A DNA stretch of 33,917 nucleotides from an uncultured Eubacterium sp. (GCA_937894585.1 CALBGO010000008.1:1-33917), one strand, 5' to 3'; shown: positions 1-8,580, numbered from the stretch's first letter. Translations and numbers: made by a program. The notes: generated by a model from the sequence alone, not told the origin.

Positions 1-3
1 AAG

Positions 4-41
4 ATGACACAAACCATGCAGGAAAAGCAGGATTGTGTCAT
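4..41. terminator. Hairpin, possible terminator at left edge
   Basis: A perfect 9-bp inverted repeat, ATGACACAA at 4-12 and TTGTGTCAT at 33-41, encloses a 20-nt loop and is followed on the plus strand by TTTTG. It lies just downstream of the minus-strand regulator stop at 72, so it may end that gene or an unseen gene entering from the left. The T-tract is short, so function is uncertain. Confidence 0.4.
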
Positions 42-71
42 TTTGTGGTTTTATATGCGCCGGCTGTGTCT

Positions 72-743
72 CTACTGTTTTTTGCTGTTTCCCCGGGCTT
101 CTTCAAGATAGTTATAAAGTGTGAACTTGGAGATACCCAGCAGTTCACATACTTTCTGACCGGATTTCTGAATCAGAAATACCCCGCGCTCATCAAGAAA
201 CTTGAGCAGCTTAATTCGAGTCTCTCTGTTCATTTTGTCCGGGGGCGTTCCGACCGATGCCAGTGCTTCTGTAATGATATTATCCATCATACCGTGGATG
301 GAAGAAGGCTGCACATCAAATTCGTTGTAGCTGGCAGATAATGCGTTGGTTTCGAAATAGTTTGCATCGGATAAACCTTTGACAGCGTTTTCAAGGGAAA
401 CCAGATCTGAAATATCCTGATTGATACACAGAGAGCTGTTCAGCGTTCCGTCTTCATCGAAGAAATTCGCCGTAGAGGAGCGAATGATTCTGCCGTCGGG
501 GAGATGAGAAATGTGTCGTATTTTTTCAATCGGTCCCCGCAGGCGATCGGTATTCATATATTCCAGAAAAGACTGGGTCGGTGCATCGCCGACGGTTCGG
601 CCTGTCACATGACCGTTGACAATATAGACTATTGTGTGGTCCAGTTCACCTGTGAAATCGTGCAGTACGACTTCCGTAGACGGTCCGAACTGGGCTGAGA
701 TCAGGTCTGCAATCTGTTTCAGCTGTTCAAAGTTATTGACCAT
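72..743 (-). CDS. YheO/DauR-like PAS-HTH transcriptional regulator
   Basis: This 223-residue protein has the two-part architecture of the YheO/DauR family. The N-terminal half (about residues 5-115) matches the YheO-like PAS domain, with the family-like stretch EVVLHDFTGELDHTIVYIVN, and the C-terminal 50 residues form a DauR-type helix-turn-helix (KVCELLGISKFTLYNYLEEA, the last ~30 residues). Family members are cytoplasmic regulators that sense small ligands; DauR controls D-arginine catabolism, but the ligand here is unknown. The ATG at 743 is preceded by GGAGG. A good promoter (TTGATT, 17 bp, TATAAT) lies in the 175-bp region shared with the divergent butyrate kinase gene, which makes that gene its likeliest target. 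The assignment to family is firm; the target is inference. Confidence 0.85.
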   Translation of the reverse strand: MVNNFEQLKQIADLISAQFGPSTEVVLHDFTGELDHTIVYIVNGHVTGRTVGDAPTQSFLEYMNTDRLRGPIEKIRHISHLPDGRIIRSSTANFFDEDGTLNSSLCINQDISDLVSLENAVKGLSDANYFETNALSASYNEFDVQPSSIHGMMDNIITEALASVGTPPDKMNRETRIKLLKFLDERGVFLIQKSGQKVCELLGISKFTLYNYLEEARGNSKKQ

Positions 744-777
744 AAAGTGCCTCCGTAATTCTAAAAGTCATGTATCC

Positions 778-806
778 ATTATAGCAATTTTTTGGAAGTG
801 AATCAA
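778..806 (-). promoter_or_regulatory. Sigma-70-type promoter of the YheO-like regulator
   Basis: Read on the minus strand, TTGATT (806-801), a 17-bp spacer and a consensus TATAAT (783-778) precede the regulator start by about 35 bp. It is separate from, and back-to-back with, the butyrate kinase promoter. Confidence 0.65.
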
Positions 807-845
807 TGATATTCAAACAAAAAGTTAGGTTAACTAAAAATGAAT

Positions 846-874
846 TTGACCGTATCTGTAAAACATGATATGCT
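846..874 (+). promoter_or_regulatory. Promoter of butyrate kinase with upstream dyad
   Basis: TTGACC (846-851), a 17-bp spacer and TATGCT (869-874) form a plausible vegetative promoter 45 bp before the buk start. Just upstream, AGTTA (823-827) and TAACT (831-835) make a short dyad separated by 3 bp, a candidate operator for the divergent regulator. Confidence 0.6.
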
Positions 875-918
875 AAAACCGGATAGAAAATCAGAATATA
901 TAAATAAAGGAGCGCATT

Positions 919-1983
919 ATGGCAGAATATATTTTAGTAATCAATCCGGGGTCAACTTCAACGAAGGCTGCGGTTTATGACGGCGAAAAAGAAATACACA
1001 GCGGTACAATTCTGCATTCGGCAGAGGAACTGGCGGAATTTCCGGAGATTAACGATCAGCTTCATCTTCGGAAGAATGCGGTGCTTGCATATTTAAATGA
1101 GCAGGGACTTACGCCTTCTGATCTGGCTGCGGTTGCGGCAAGAGGCGGTGTTGTCGGACAGATTGAAAGCGGTGCATACTTTGCAGACCGTAAATTTGCA
1201 GAGGCATCAAAAAATTCTCCGGCACCGCATCCTGCAAATCTTTCGCCGATTATTGCTTATGAAATTGCGGAAGAGGCGGGGACCGGTATTCACGGATATG
1301 TATACGATGCGGTATGCGGCTGCGGGACACCGGACCCGATTTTTACTTATACCGGAGTTCCCGAAATCAGAAAACCTTTCCTGACTCATGTGCTCAACAG
1401 TCGGGCGGTTGCTATTGAACAGGCAAAACGAGACGGTATAAGCCTGAAGGACAGTACCTATATCGTATGTCATCTGGGCGGCGGTGTTACTTCCAATCTG
1501 ATTCAGGGGGGAAAAGTTTTGAACTTCATCGGTGATGATGAAGGCGCCTTTTCTCCGGAACGCTCCGGCGGTGTACCTTGCAGAGAATTGGTAAAATTCT
1601 GCTTCAGAAGCGGTCTTTCTGAAAAAGAAGTGCAGAAAAAGCTGAAAGGAAAAGGCGGGCTGATCGCCTATCTTGGTGTCAATGATTTTCGAGATGCTGA
1701 GAAAATGGCAGAAGCAGATCCGGTTGCCAAAGAAGTTATCGATGCAATGATACTGCAGCTTGCACAGGATATTGGCAGACTGGCGCCGGTTGTAAACGGA
1801 AAGGTTGATAAAATTATTTTAACCGGCGGTATGGCATATTCCGGATATCTGACCGGCGAACTTCGCAAGAAAGTTGAATTTATCGCACCGGTAGAAGTGA
1901 TTGCGGGAACTTTTGAGATGGAGGCGCTGGCAAAAGGAATCCACAGAGTTTTGAACGGAGAAGAAGAGGCGCATAGGCTGTAA
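919..1983 (+). CDS. buk: Butyrate kinase
   Basis: Butyrate kinase is a cytoplasmic ASKHA-fold acetokinase-family enzyme that interconverts butyryl phosphate plus ADP with butyrate plus ATP, the energy-yielding last step of one butyrate pathway. The 354-residue length is standard for the family. The N-terminus carries the phosphate-1 signature INPGSTSTKAAVYDG (about residues 8-22); further on are the conserved GGG segments ARGGVVGQI, CHLGGGVTSN and the C-terminal ILTGGMAYS. The ATG follows AAAGGAG. The partner phosphate butyryltransferase gene is not in the window, which is unusual because ptb and buk are often adjacent; butyryl-phosphate must come from elsewhere, or the enzyme acts on branched-chain acyl phosphates from amino-acid fermentation (inference). 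Confidence 0.95.
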   Translation: MAEYILVINPGSTSTKAAVYDGEKEIHSGTILHSAEELAEFPEINDQLHLRKNAVLAYLNEQGLTPSDLAAVAARGGVVGQIESGAYFADRKFAEASKNSPAPHPANLSPIIAYEIAEEAGTGIHGYVYDAVCGCGTPDPIFTYTGVPEIRKPFLTHVLNSRAVAIEQAKRDGISLKDSTYIVCHLGGGVTSNLIQGGKVLNFIGDDEGAFSPERSGGVPCRELVKFCFRSGLSEKEVQKKLKGKGGLIAYLGVNDFRDAEKMAEADPVAKEVIDAMILQLAQDIGRLAPVVNGKVDKIILTGGMAYSGYLTGELRKKVEFIAPVEVIAGTFEMEALAKGIHRVLNGEEEAHRL

Positions 1984-1990
1984 GGAGTCT

Positions 1991-2119
1991 GTGAAGCTAT
2001 ACATAATGAGAGACGCACTGGTCAACGATATCTTTGCTGATAAAATCGGCGCAAATTATTCTCGTGATGCAGCTTCGGCAGTGGAACTTGCAAAGAAGCT
2101 TGCCGAACAACCGGCTTAA
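1991..2119 (+). pseudogene. C-terminal remnant of a corrinoid (B12-binding) protein
   Basis: Directly after buk, a short open stretch (GTG at 1991 or ATG at 2006 to TAA at 2117-2119) encodes a peptide ending FADKIGANYSRDAASAVELA followed by KKLAEQPA. This resembles the last helix-strand segment of cobalamin-binding corrinoid proteins of methyltransferase systems, where a GADGYAxDAxxAVxLAKxL pattern is typical. Everything upstream (the DxHDxG cobalamin ligand motif and the helical cap) is absent, so at most about 40 residues survive. I read it as a deletion remnant fused behind buk. It could also be a small translated peptide, but no good ribosome binding site precedes the ATG. The family call rests on one short motif. 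Confidence 0.45.
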
Positions 2120-2127
2120 TTATTGAA

Positions 2128-2175
2128 AAATGGGCTGCTTAGCGACAGTTTCAGTCGTAGGCAGCCCATTTATAT
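2128..2175. terminator. Bidirectional terminator between buk region and iclR-type gene
   Basis: A perfect 11-bp stem, AAATGGGCTGC (2128-2138) and GCAGCCCATTT (2161-2171), contains a smaller inner stem (GCGAC/GTCG) and is flanked by A-rich and T-rich ends. It sits between convergent genes and can serve both strands. Confidence 0.85.
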
Positions 2176-2179
2176 ACAG

Positions 2180-2971
2180 TTAAAACGGTGATTCGAATTT
2201 AACTTTTATCAGAATATCACTGATGGTTTCTGCAGTGCTGCGAAGCTTTTCTTCTATACTTTTGGTATCCTTCATCATAAGACGTGATTTCGGGGCAGTA
2301 ATTCCGATATTGGCATTGATAGGTCCCAGATGATTGTAAAGGGGAACGCTCATACAGAAAAGACCGTATTCGTTTTCTTCATCATCGTATGCAATTTTGT
2401 TTTCCAGTATTTTCTTCTGCTCTGCTTTGAAGTCCTCAAAAGTGACGATGGTGTTGTGGGTAGGTTTAGCCGGGTCGGGTTTAGAAAAATAGGATCGAAG
2501 TGCAGAATCATCCCAGCGGGAAAGGAAGAGCTTGCCGCTGGAACAGGTATTCAGTGCAGGAAAGGGAAGAAGATTGGAAGTCAGCGCGGAATCCTCTCCG
2601 CTGCACTGAATCAGGGACATACAATGCTGCTGGTAGAGTACAGTCAGAGCAGTATTCTCTCCGGTTTCTAAGGCTAAATCTTTAAGATACCCTTCTGCCA
2701 GGGAAGGCAGTGATAGCCGTTTTTTTACCAGTTCGCTGTAATAGATGAATTTCAGTCCCAAACGGTAAGTATCACCGGGCGTTATTTTTTCAATCAGCTC
2801 ATGACTTTCCAGGGACTGCAGGATTCGGTGCAGCGTTGCTTTCGGCAGATTCAGTTTTTTTTGAATATCATTGAATGTGCTTTCTTCTTCAAAGATACAG
2901 TCAATTACACTCAGAGTTTTATCGATAGAGTTAGAAAACTCCGTGGTTTTTAATTTTTCTTTTGTTTCCAA
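2180..2971 (-). CDS. IclR-family transcriptional regulator
   Basis: The protein is an IclR-type regulator: an N-terminal winged helix (TLSVIDCIFEEESTFNDIQK, then a recognition helix LPKATLHRILQSLE) followed by the C-terminal effector-binding domain (AEGYLKDLALETGENTALTV; LFLSRWDD; the late segment GLFCMSVPLYNHLGPINANI). I chose TTG at 2971 as the start because AGGAG lies 8 bp upstream; this gives 263 residues, normal for the family. An in-frame ATG at 3034 exists but has no ribosome binding site and lies in the promoter region. It is divergent from the oligopeptide transporter operon, so it probably regulates peptide uptake (inference). No effector can be deduced. Confidence 0.88.
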   Translation of the reverse strand: METKEKLKTTEFSNSIDKTLSVIDCIFEEESTFNDIQKKLNLPKATLHRILQSLESHELIEKITPGDTYRLGLKFIYYSELVKKRLSLPSLAEGYLKDLALETGENTALTVLYQQHCMSLIQCSGEDSALTSNLLPFPALNTCSSGKLFLSRWDDSALRSYFSKPDPAKPTHNTIVTFEDFKAEQKKILENKIAYDDEENEYGLFCMSVPLYNHLGPINANIGITAPKSRLMMKDTKSIEEKLRSTAETISDILIKVKFESPF

Positions 2972-3042
2972 TCTGTTCACTCCTGTTACATATAGAATCG
3001 ATACTATTTTAGCAAGACCGAGAGTCTTTGTCAAATTGACTG

Positions 3043-3125
3043 AATTTATAAAGATGAATAAAAATGCAAATTTATAAATAAAAGTCTAATTTTTCTATTG
3101 ACAAGTTTCTGAAATTGACTATAAT
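3043..3125 (+). promoter_or_regulatory. Promoter of the oligopeptide transporter operon with upstream repeats
   Basis: TTGACA (3098-3103), 16 bp, then TATAAT (3120-3125) is a near-consensus vegetative promoter 56 bp before the binding-protein gene. Upstream, AATTTATAAA occurs twice (3043-3052 and 3069-3078), 26 bp apart, and AAATTGACT occurs at 3033-3041 and again at 3112-3120 overlapping the -10 box. These repeats are candidate binding sites for the divergent IclR regulator. Confidence 0.75.
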
Positions 3126-3181
3126 AGAAATAAAATGAAAACGAATAAATTGAAACTAAGTTCCGAAACAGGAGGTTCAAA

Positions 3182-4717
3182 ATGAAGAACGGAAAGAAAT
3201 CTAAAATCCTTGCACTCCTCTTGATTTGTGCTTTGTCACTGTCTGCTTTGACAGGCTGCGGTGGCGGCGGCAATGATAGTGCAGAGGCAAGAACAGACCT
3301 CAACTGGGCATTGGCATCAGAACCAAATTCTCTGGATCCTATGGCTATTGCTATGATGAGTACTTTTACTGTTACTTATGCCATCTACGATAACTTGGTA
3401 GAGCAGGATGCGGAAGGCAATTATGTAGAAGCCCTGGCAGAAAAATGGGAAGTGTCCAAAGATGGAAAAACATACACCTTCAAACTTCGTGAAGATGTAA
3501 AATTCCATGACGGCACCCCGATGACTGCTGATGATGTGGTTTATTCCATTAACAGAACCATTGAAAAAGGTTGGGCAGCAGATATGACTGCAGCTATTGA
3601 TAAAGTTGAAAAGGTCGACGATTATACAGTAAAGCTGATTTTGAAGAAACCGTTCGGCGCAATGATCGGAAGCCTGGCATCTCCGTATTTTTCCATTATG
3701 AGCAAGGCTTATGCAGAAGAAAACGGTGAGGATGCAGTGGAAAGAAAACCGATGGGTACCGGCGCATACAAATTTGTAGAATGGGTTGCCGGTGACCACA
3801 TTGCCGTTGAAGCTAATGAAGAATACTGGGGTGGCGCGCCTGCAATCAAGACTGTAAACTTCAAGCCTATTACAGATAAAAATACCGGACTTGTTGCACT
3901 GCAGGCGGGCGAAACAGATGCCTTCCTCAATGTAAACAACTCAGATATCGAAACTGTTAAGGGAGATGAGAATCTTGCATTCTACAGCACAGATCTGGCT
4001 GCGGTATTATCCATTAATATGAACATCGAAGATAAAGCGCTCAGCGATGTAAAAGTAAGACAGGCAATCAACTATGCTATCAGCAGAGAAAATATTATCA
4101 CAGGATCTCTGGAAGGAAACGGAACACCTGCAAATTCTGCAATTTCACCGACCTGCGACGGCTACTCCGATAAAGTGACAGGCTATGACCAGGATATCGA
4201 AAAAGCAAAGGCTTTATTAAAAGAAGCAGGTCAGGAAAACCTGAAGCTGAAGATGAAGATTAAGGAAGATGCCAAGCTGCAGAGTGTGGCACAGGTAATC
4301 CAGAATGACTTAAAATCCGCAGGCATTGAAATGGAAATCGAAATTATGGAAGCCGGTGCATATACTACGGATGTATATTCCAAAGGTGATTATCAGGTGA
4401 CTCTTTCAAGCTGGTGTGCAATGTTTACAGATGCTTATTCTCTATTATACAGTCAGTTCCATAAAGACTGTTACGGCGGAACAGGCAACATCACCCATGT
4501 AGTATCTGACGAACTGTCCGGAAAACTGGAAGATGCGGCAATGAAAACAGGTGATGAAAAATTAGCTGCTTATGAGGATGTTGCACAGTATATCAGCGAT
4601 CAGGCTTATGTTGCATCTCTGGTATTTGAGCCTACAACCATTACAACCAATGCAAACTTAAAAGGCGTGGAAGCCGACGCATTGGGTATTTACAAAATTA
4701 AGAGAATGTCCTGGTAA
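3182..4717 (+). CDS. Oligopeptide ABC transporter, substrate-binding lipoprotein
   Basis: This 511-residue protein is a family-5 extracellular solute-binding protein (OppA/DppA type) that captures peptides outside the membrane and delivers them to the permeases encoded next. It begins with a basic n-region, a hydrophobic segment and a lipobox (LSALTGC, Cys at about residue 26) followed by a glycine linker, so it should be lipid-anchored. Family marks include LNWALASEPNSLDPM near the mature N-terminus, KTYTFKLREDVKFHDGTPMT (about residues 95-114) and the VRQAINYAI motif. The ATG at 3182 follows AGGAGG. It is the first and probably most highly expressed gene of the operon. Substrate specificity between di- and oligopeptides cannot be read from sequence. 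Confidence 0.95.
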   Translation: MKNGKKSKILALLLICALSLSALTGCGGGGNDSAEARTDLNWALASEPNSLDPMAIAMMSTFTVTYAIYDNLVEQDAEGNYVEALAEKWEVSKDGKTYTFKLREDVKFHDGTPMTADDVVYSINRTIEKGWAADMTAAIDKVEKVDDYTVKLILKKPFGAMIGSLASPYFSIMSKAYAEENGEDAVERKPMGTGAYKFVEWVAGDHIAVEANEEYWGGAPAIKTVNFKPITDKNTGLVALQAGETDAFLNVNNSDIETVKGDENLAFYSTDLAAVLSINMNIEDKALSDVKVRQAINYAISRENIITGSLEGNGTPANSAISPTCDGYSDKVTGYDQDIEKAKALLKEAGQENLKLKMKIKEDAKLQSVAQVIQNDLKSAGIEMEIEIMEAGAYTTDVYSKGDYQVTLSSWCAMFTDAYSLLYSQFHKDCYGGTGNITHVVSDELSGKLEDAAMKTGDEKLAAYEDVAQYISDQAYVASLVFEPTTITTNANLKGVEADALGIYKIKRMSW

Positions 4718-4754
4718 AAGGAATTTCTTAGAATCATTGAAAATGCAATGACAG

Positions 4755-4785
4755 TGAGGGTATTCATCATGATGAAATACCCTCA
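4755..4785 (+). promoter_or_regulatory. Intercistronic stem-loop after the binding-protein gene
   Basis: TGAGGGTATT (4755-4764) pairs with AAATACCCTCA (4775-4785), with additional CATC/GATG pairing near the loop. There is no T-tract. Such hairpins between a binding-protein gene and its permease genes often stabilise the upstream mRNA and lower downstream expression, matching the need for excess binding protein (inference). Confidence 0.65.
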
Positions 4786-4808
4786 TCATTTTAGAGAGGA
4801 TAAAACAC

Positions 4809-5741
4809 ATGTTAAAGTATATTTTACAGCGTCTGGGCATGATGATTGTAGTCGTACTTGGAATTTCTTTCATTGTATTTACGATTATGAATTTAACGCC
4901 CGGAAATGCGGCTCAACTGATCCTTGGACAGAGCGCCTCACCGGAACAAGTCGCCAAACTGGAAGCAGAGTTGGGACTGACAGATCCATTCTTTGTTCGA
5001 TATTTTGATTATATGGTTAATGCGGTTCAGGGCGATTTAGGGACTTCTTATCAGACAGGTCTGTCTGTATGGGGAGAAATTATGGCAAGATTTCCGCTGA
5101 CTTTGACTCTGGCCGCTGTTGCTATGTTTTTTGCAGCTCTCATTGGTGTACCAGTAGGTGTCATTTCAGCAGTGCGTCAGTATTCTTTTGTGGATGGTGT
5201 CAGCACTGTTGCCGCATTAATTTTTGCATCGATTCCGTCATTTGTACTGGGACTTATTTTGATGCTGGTCTTTGCATTGAACCTGGGATGGTTTCCGGCA
5301 ACCGGAATTCAGGATATTTCCGGTTATGTACTGCCGGCAGTTACTCTTTCCACAGCAACTATGGCGACTTTGGTAAGGATGACCCGCTCTACTATGCTGG
5401 AGGTTCTGAAGCAGGATTATATCAGAACGGCAAGAGCCAAGGGAGCGGAAGAAAAAAGCGTTGTACTGAAACACTCTCTGCGCAATGCGCTTCTCCCTAT
5501 TGTAACCGTAATCGGTGTGGATTTCGGCTATCTGCTGGGCGGTACAGTAGTTATTGAGAGTGTATTTGCCGCATCGGGACTGGGAACGCTATTGATTACG
5601 GCGATTCGAATGAAAGATACCCCGGTTGTTATGGGGGCGATTATGTTTATTACAATTGCGTACAGTTTAGTAAATTTGGTGGTGGATGTAATTTACGCAT
5701 ATATTGATCCACGTATCAAATCTCAGTATGAAAGGGCGTGA
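4809..5741 (+). CDS. Oligopeptide ABC transporter permease (DppB/OppB type)
   Basis: The 310-residue protein is an integral membrane subunit of the BPD_transp_1 family. It starts with the hallmark MLKYILQRLGMMIVVVLGIS, has the extracellular LTPGNAAQLILGQSASPEQV segment common to DppB proteins, and about six membrane helices. The EAA-type coupling motif that contacts the ATPases is seen as DYIRTARAKGAEEKSVVLKH with following LRNALLPIVTV (about residues 200-230). The ATG at 4809 follows AGAGAGG. It overlaps the next permease by 4 bp (stop 5739-5741, next GTG at 5738), which implies translational coupling; together they form the membrane channel. Confidence 0.94.
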   Translation: MLKYILQRLGMMIVVVLGISFIVFTIMNLTPGNAAQLILGQSASPEQVAKLEAELGLTDPFFVRYFDYMVNAVQGDLGTSYQTGLSVWGEIMARFPLTLTLAAVAMFFAALIGVPVGVISAVRQYSFVDGVSTVAALIFASIPSFVLGLILMLVFALNLGWFPATGIQDISGYVLPAVTLSTATMATLVRMTRSTMLEVLKQDYIRTARAKGAEEKSVVLKHSLRNALLPIVTVIGVDFGYLLGGTVVIESVFAASGLGTLLITAIRMKDTPVVMGAIMFITIAYSLVNLVVDVIYAYIDPRIKSQYERA

Positions 5742-6622
5742 TTTTCTTGAAAAAACAGAATGAAGAATTTAAGGCCCGCAGTCAGTTTTCACAGGTTATG
5801 CACAGACTTATGAAAAACAAACTGGCAATGCTGGGACTTGCGATTTTATTATTTATGATTGCAATTGCAGCCGGCGCTGATTTTATCGCCGATTATGAGA
5901 CCGAGGTAATTGGACAGAATATGGCAGAACGTCTGCAGGGGCCTTCTGCAGAGCACTGGTTTGGAACAGATCAATTCGGCAGAGATGTCTTTGCAAGAAT
6001 TGTTCACGGTGCGAGAATTTCTTTGACTATGAGTATTATTGCTATGACTATCGCAGTCGCCATCGGATCGATTATTGGTGCTATCGCAGGATATTTCGGC
6101 GGCTTCCGTGACAATATTCTGATGCGTTTTATGGATATTCTGCTGGCAATTCCACCGATGCTGATGTCTATTTCCATTGTAGCTGCACTTGGACAGAGTA
6201 TGAGCAACCTGCTGATTGCATTGTCGGTTGCGTACATACCGGTATTCGCCCGTGTTATCCGCTCCTCGATCCTGTCTCTAAAAGACCAGGAATTTGTAGA
6301 GGCGTCAAGATGCTGCGGCAGCAATGACGCGCATATTATTGCCAAGCACATTATTCCAAATGCGATTGGACCAATTATTGTACAGGCGACTTTAGCTATG
6401 GGCGCAACGATTCTGATTATTGCATCCCTGAGCTTTATGGGCTTGGGTGTAAAACCGCCTGCATCCGAATGGGGCACGATGCTTTATGAAGCCAGAAACT
6501 TTATGCGGCAGGCGCCGTATCTAGTATTGTTTCCGGGCGGTGCAATCACGCTGGCTGTGATTTCTCTGAACCTTTTAGGGGACGGACTTCGTGATGCACT
6601 GGATCCGAGAATGAAAAATTAG
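5738..6622 (+). CDS. Oligopeptide ABC transporter permease (DppC/OppC type)
   Basis: The 294-residue protein is the second channel subunit. It has the cytosolic N-terminal OppC_N segment (FSQVMHRLMKNKLAMLGLAI), the periplasm-equivalent motif GTDQFGRDVFARIVHGARIS (about residues 76-95) diagnostic for DppC/OppC, and the EAA coupling loop QEFVEASRCCGSNDAHIIAK. The GTG at 5738 overlaps the previous stop (GTGA). An alternative TTG at 5747 has better spacing from AAAGGG and would shorten the protein by three residues. The genes on both sides are transcribed in the same direction with almost no gap. Confidence 0.94.
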   Translation: MIFLKKQNEEFKARSQFSQVMHRLMKNKLAMLGLAILLFMIAIAAGADFIADYETEVIGQNMAERLQGPSAEHWFGTDQFGRDVFARIVHGARISLTMSIIAMTIAVAIGSIIGAIAGYFGGFRDNILMRFMDILLAIPPMLMSISIVAALGQSMSNLLIALSVAYIPVFARVIRSSILSLKDQEFVEASRCCGSNDAHIIAKHIIPNAIGPIIVQATLAMGATILIIASLSFMGLGVKPPASEWGTMLYEARNFMRQAPYLVLFPGGAITLAVISLNLLGDGLRDALDPRMKN

Positions 6623-6635
6623 GAGGTATGCTGCG

Positions 6636-7625
6636 ATGGACGAAAAAATATTAAATCTGGAACATATTTCGGCGGAATACCGTACGGACGACGGCGTATC
6701 TTCCGTGCTGAACGATATCAGCTTTTCTTTGAATAAAGGAGAAACTTTAGGTCTGGTAGGAGAGACAGGCGCCGGTAAAACGACGACGGCCCTTGCAATT
6801 ATGGGACTTTTGCCGAAGCGGACCGGTTATATTACAAACGGATCTATTGAATTTGCGGAAGAAGGAGATCTTCTGACCAAGGCTGAAGGAAAGATGAGAG
6901 CTATCAGAGGACACCGGATTTCTATGATTTTCCAGGATCCGATGACGAGTTTGAACCCGGTTCTCAGAATCGGAGATCAGATTAAAGAGTCTTTTAAAAT
7001 TCATTTGCCGGATCTTTCTGATGAAGAGATGGAACAGAAGGTAGATGAAATGCTGGAAATGGTAGGAATTCCCGCAAGCAGAAAAAGGGAATATCCTCAT
7101 CAGTTTTCCGGTGGTATGAAGCAGCGTGTAGTGATCGCTATTGCTTTGTCTTTGGAGCCGGAGCTTCTGATTGCCGACGAGCCGACTACGGCTTTAGATG
7201 TGACGATTCAGGCACAGGTACTTCATATGATGAAGCAGCTGAAGAAAAATTTGAACACTTCAATGATTTTAATCACCCATGACCTTGGGATTGTATCTCA
7301 AAACTGTGATAAAGTAGCGGTTATGTATGCAGGCACTATTGTGGAATCCGGTACTGCGGAAGAAATTTTCTTAAACGAAGAGCATCATCCGTATACTGTT
7401 GGGCTGTTCGGCTCCATTCCGGATATGAACAGAAAGACAAAACGGCTTTCACCGATAGATGGACTGATGCCGGATCCGATGGATTTGCCGGCAGGGTGTG
7501 TGTTCTCTCCAAGATGTCCAAAGTGCACGCAGCGCTGTCTGGAGGAAGTACCGCAGGAAGTTAATATCGGCGGTGGGCATATCGTAAAGTGTCATCTATT
7601 TCAGGAGGTGAAGGCAGATGAGTAA
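6636..7625 (+). CDS. Oligopeptide ABC transporter ATPase (DppD/OppD type)
   Basis: This 329-residue cytoplasmic ATPase energises peptide import. Walker A is GETGAGKTT (about residues 42-50), the Q-loop IFQDPMTSLNP follows, the signature is FSGGMKQRVVIAIAL, Walker B is LLIADEPTTALD and the switch histidine is in LITHD. The C-terminal oligopeptide/dipeptide domain contains cysteines in GCVFSPRCPKCTQRC; related DppD proteins carry an iron-sulfur cluster there. AGGAGG lies upstream of the ATG. It overlaps the next ATPase gene by 8 bp, and the pair presumably works as a heterodimer. Confidence 0.95.
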   Translation: MDEKILNLEHISAEYRTDDGVSSVLNDISFSLNKGETLGLVGETGAGKTTTALAIMGLLPKRTGYITNGSIEFAEEGDLLTKAEGKMRAIRGHRISMIFQDPMTSLNPVLRIGDQIKESFKIHLPDLSDEEMEQKVDEMLEMVGIPASRKREYPHQFSGGMKQRVVIAIALSLEPELLIADEPTTALDVTIQAQVLHMMKQLKKNLNTSMILITHDLGIVSQNCDKVAVMYAGTIVESGTAEEIFLNEEHHPYTVGLFGSIPDMNRKTKRLSPIDGLMPDPMDLPAGCVFSPRCPKCTQRCLEEVPQEVNIGGGHIVKCHLFQEVKADE

Positions 7626-8580
7626 TACACCGAAATTAGAAATTAAGCATCTGAAGAAGTATTTTAAGACACCTTCCGGTCTGCTTCATGCAGTGGATGA
7701 TGTCAGCTTTACCATAGAAAAAGGTCATACCTTAGGAGTTGTGGGGGAATCCGGATGCGGAAAAACAACCCTGGGAAGAACTGTACTTCGCCTGACTGAA
7801 CCGACTGAAGGCGAGATTTATTTTGACGGGCAGGATATTACAAAGCTGGGAAAGGCGGATATGAAGAAGCTCCGTCAGAAAATGCAGCTGATTTTCCAGG
7901 ATCCTTATGCCTCACTTAACCCAAGGCTTTCTGTTTCGGAAATTATCAGAGAGCCGATGGAAGTCGGAAAAATGTATAAAAGCAAACAGGAAATTCATAG
8001 CAGGGTGAAAGAATTGATGGATGTTGTAGGGCTGGCGCCGCGGCTGATTAATGCATATCCCCACGAGCTGGACGGCGGCCGCAGGCAGCGTATCGGGATT
8101 GCAAGAGCCCTGGCTACCAATCCGGAATTTATCGTATGCGACGAACCGGTATCGGCTCTGGATGTATCTATTCAGGCGCAGATTTTGAATCTGATGATGG
8201 ATCTTCAGGAGGAACGGGAACTGGCATATATGTTTATCACCCATGATATGAGTGTGGTAAAGCATATTTCTACAGAAATTGCAGTTATGTATCTGGGGCA
8301 ATGTGTGGAACTGGCACCAACAGAGGAGTTGTTTGAAAATCCGCAGCACCCGTATACCAAAGCACTGCTTTCTGCAATCCCGGTTATTGATATTACTAAG
8401 AAAGACAGCGAGCCGGAACTGCTTCGCGGCGAGGTATCTTCACCAATCAATCCGGTAGATTATTGTCGCTTTTATCCTCGCTGCCCTTATGCTTGTGAAG
8501 CATGTAAAACGGCTTACGAGCTGAGTGAAATCGGCGAAAATCATTACAGCGCTTGTGTGCTGAACAAAAAGGAGAAATAA
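7618..8580 (+). CDS. Oligopeptide ABC transporter ATPase (DppF/OppF type)
   Basis: The 320-residue partner ATPase has Walker A GESGCGKTT, Q-loop LIFQDPYASLNPR, Walker B FIVCDEPVSALD and switch MFITHD. Its signature reads ELDGGRRQRIGIARAL rather than the usual LSGGQ form; this LDGGRRQR version occurs in a clostridial DppF subgroup as I recall, so it is a lineage trait rather than a defect. The C-terminal cysteine-rich segment CRFYPRCPYACEAC matches the oligopeptide_HPY domain. AGGAGG precedes the ATG. The stop is immediately followed by the M29 peptidase start, tying uptake to hydrolysis in one operon. Confidence 0.94.
   Translation: MSNTPKLEIKHLKKYFKTPSGLLHAVDDVSFTIEKGHTLGVVGESGCGKTTLGRTVLRLTEPTEGEIYFDGQDITKLGKADMKKLRQKMQLIFQDPYASLNPRLSVSEIIREPMEVGKMYKSKQEIHSRVKELMDVVGLAPRLINAYPHELDGGRRQRIGIARALATNPEFIVCDEPVSALDVSIQAQILNLMMDLQEERELAYMFITHDMSVVKHISTEIAVMYLGQCVELAPTEELFENPQHPYTKALLSAIPVIDITKKDSEPELLRGEVSSPINPVDYCRFYPRCPYACEACKTAYELSEIGENHYSACVLNKKEK

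Noticed and set aside
7618..8580. Defective ATPase because the signature is LDGGRRQR
   Set aside because: Walker A, Walker B, Q-loop and switch His are intact and the variant recalls a common clostridial DppF form.
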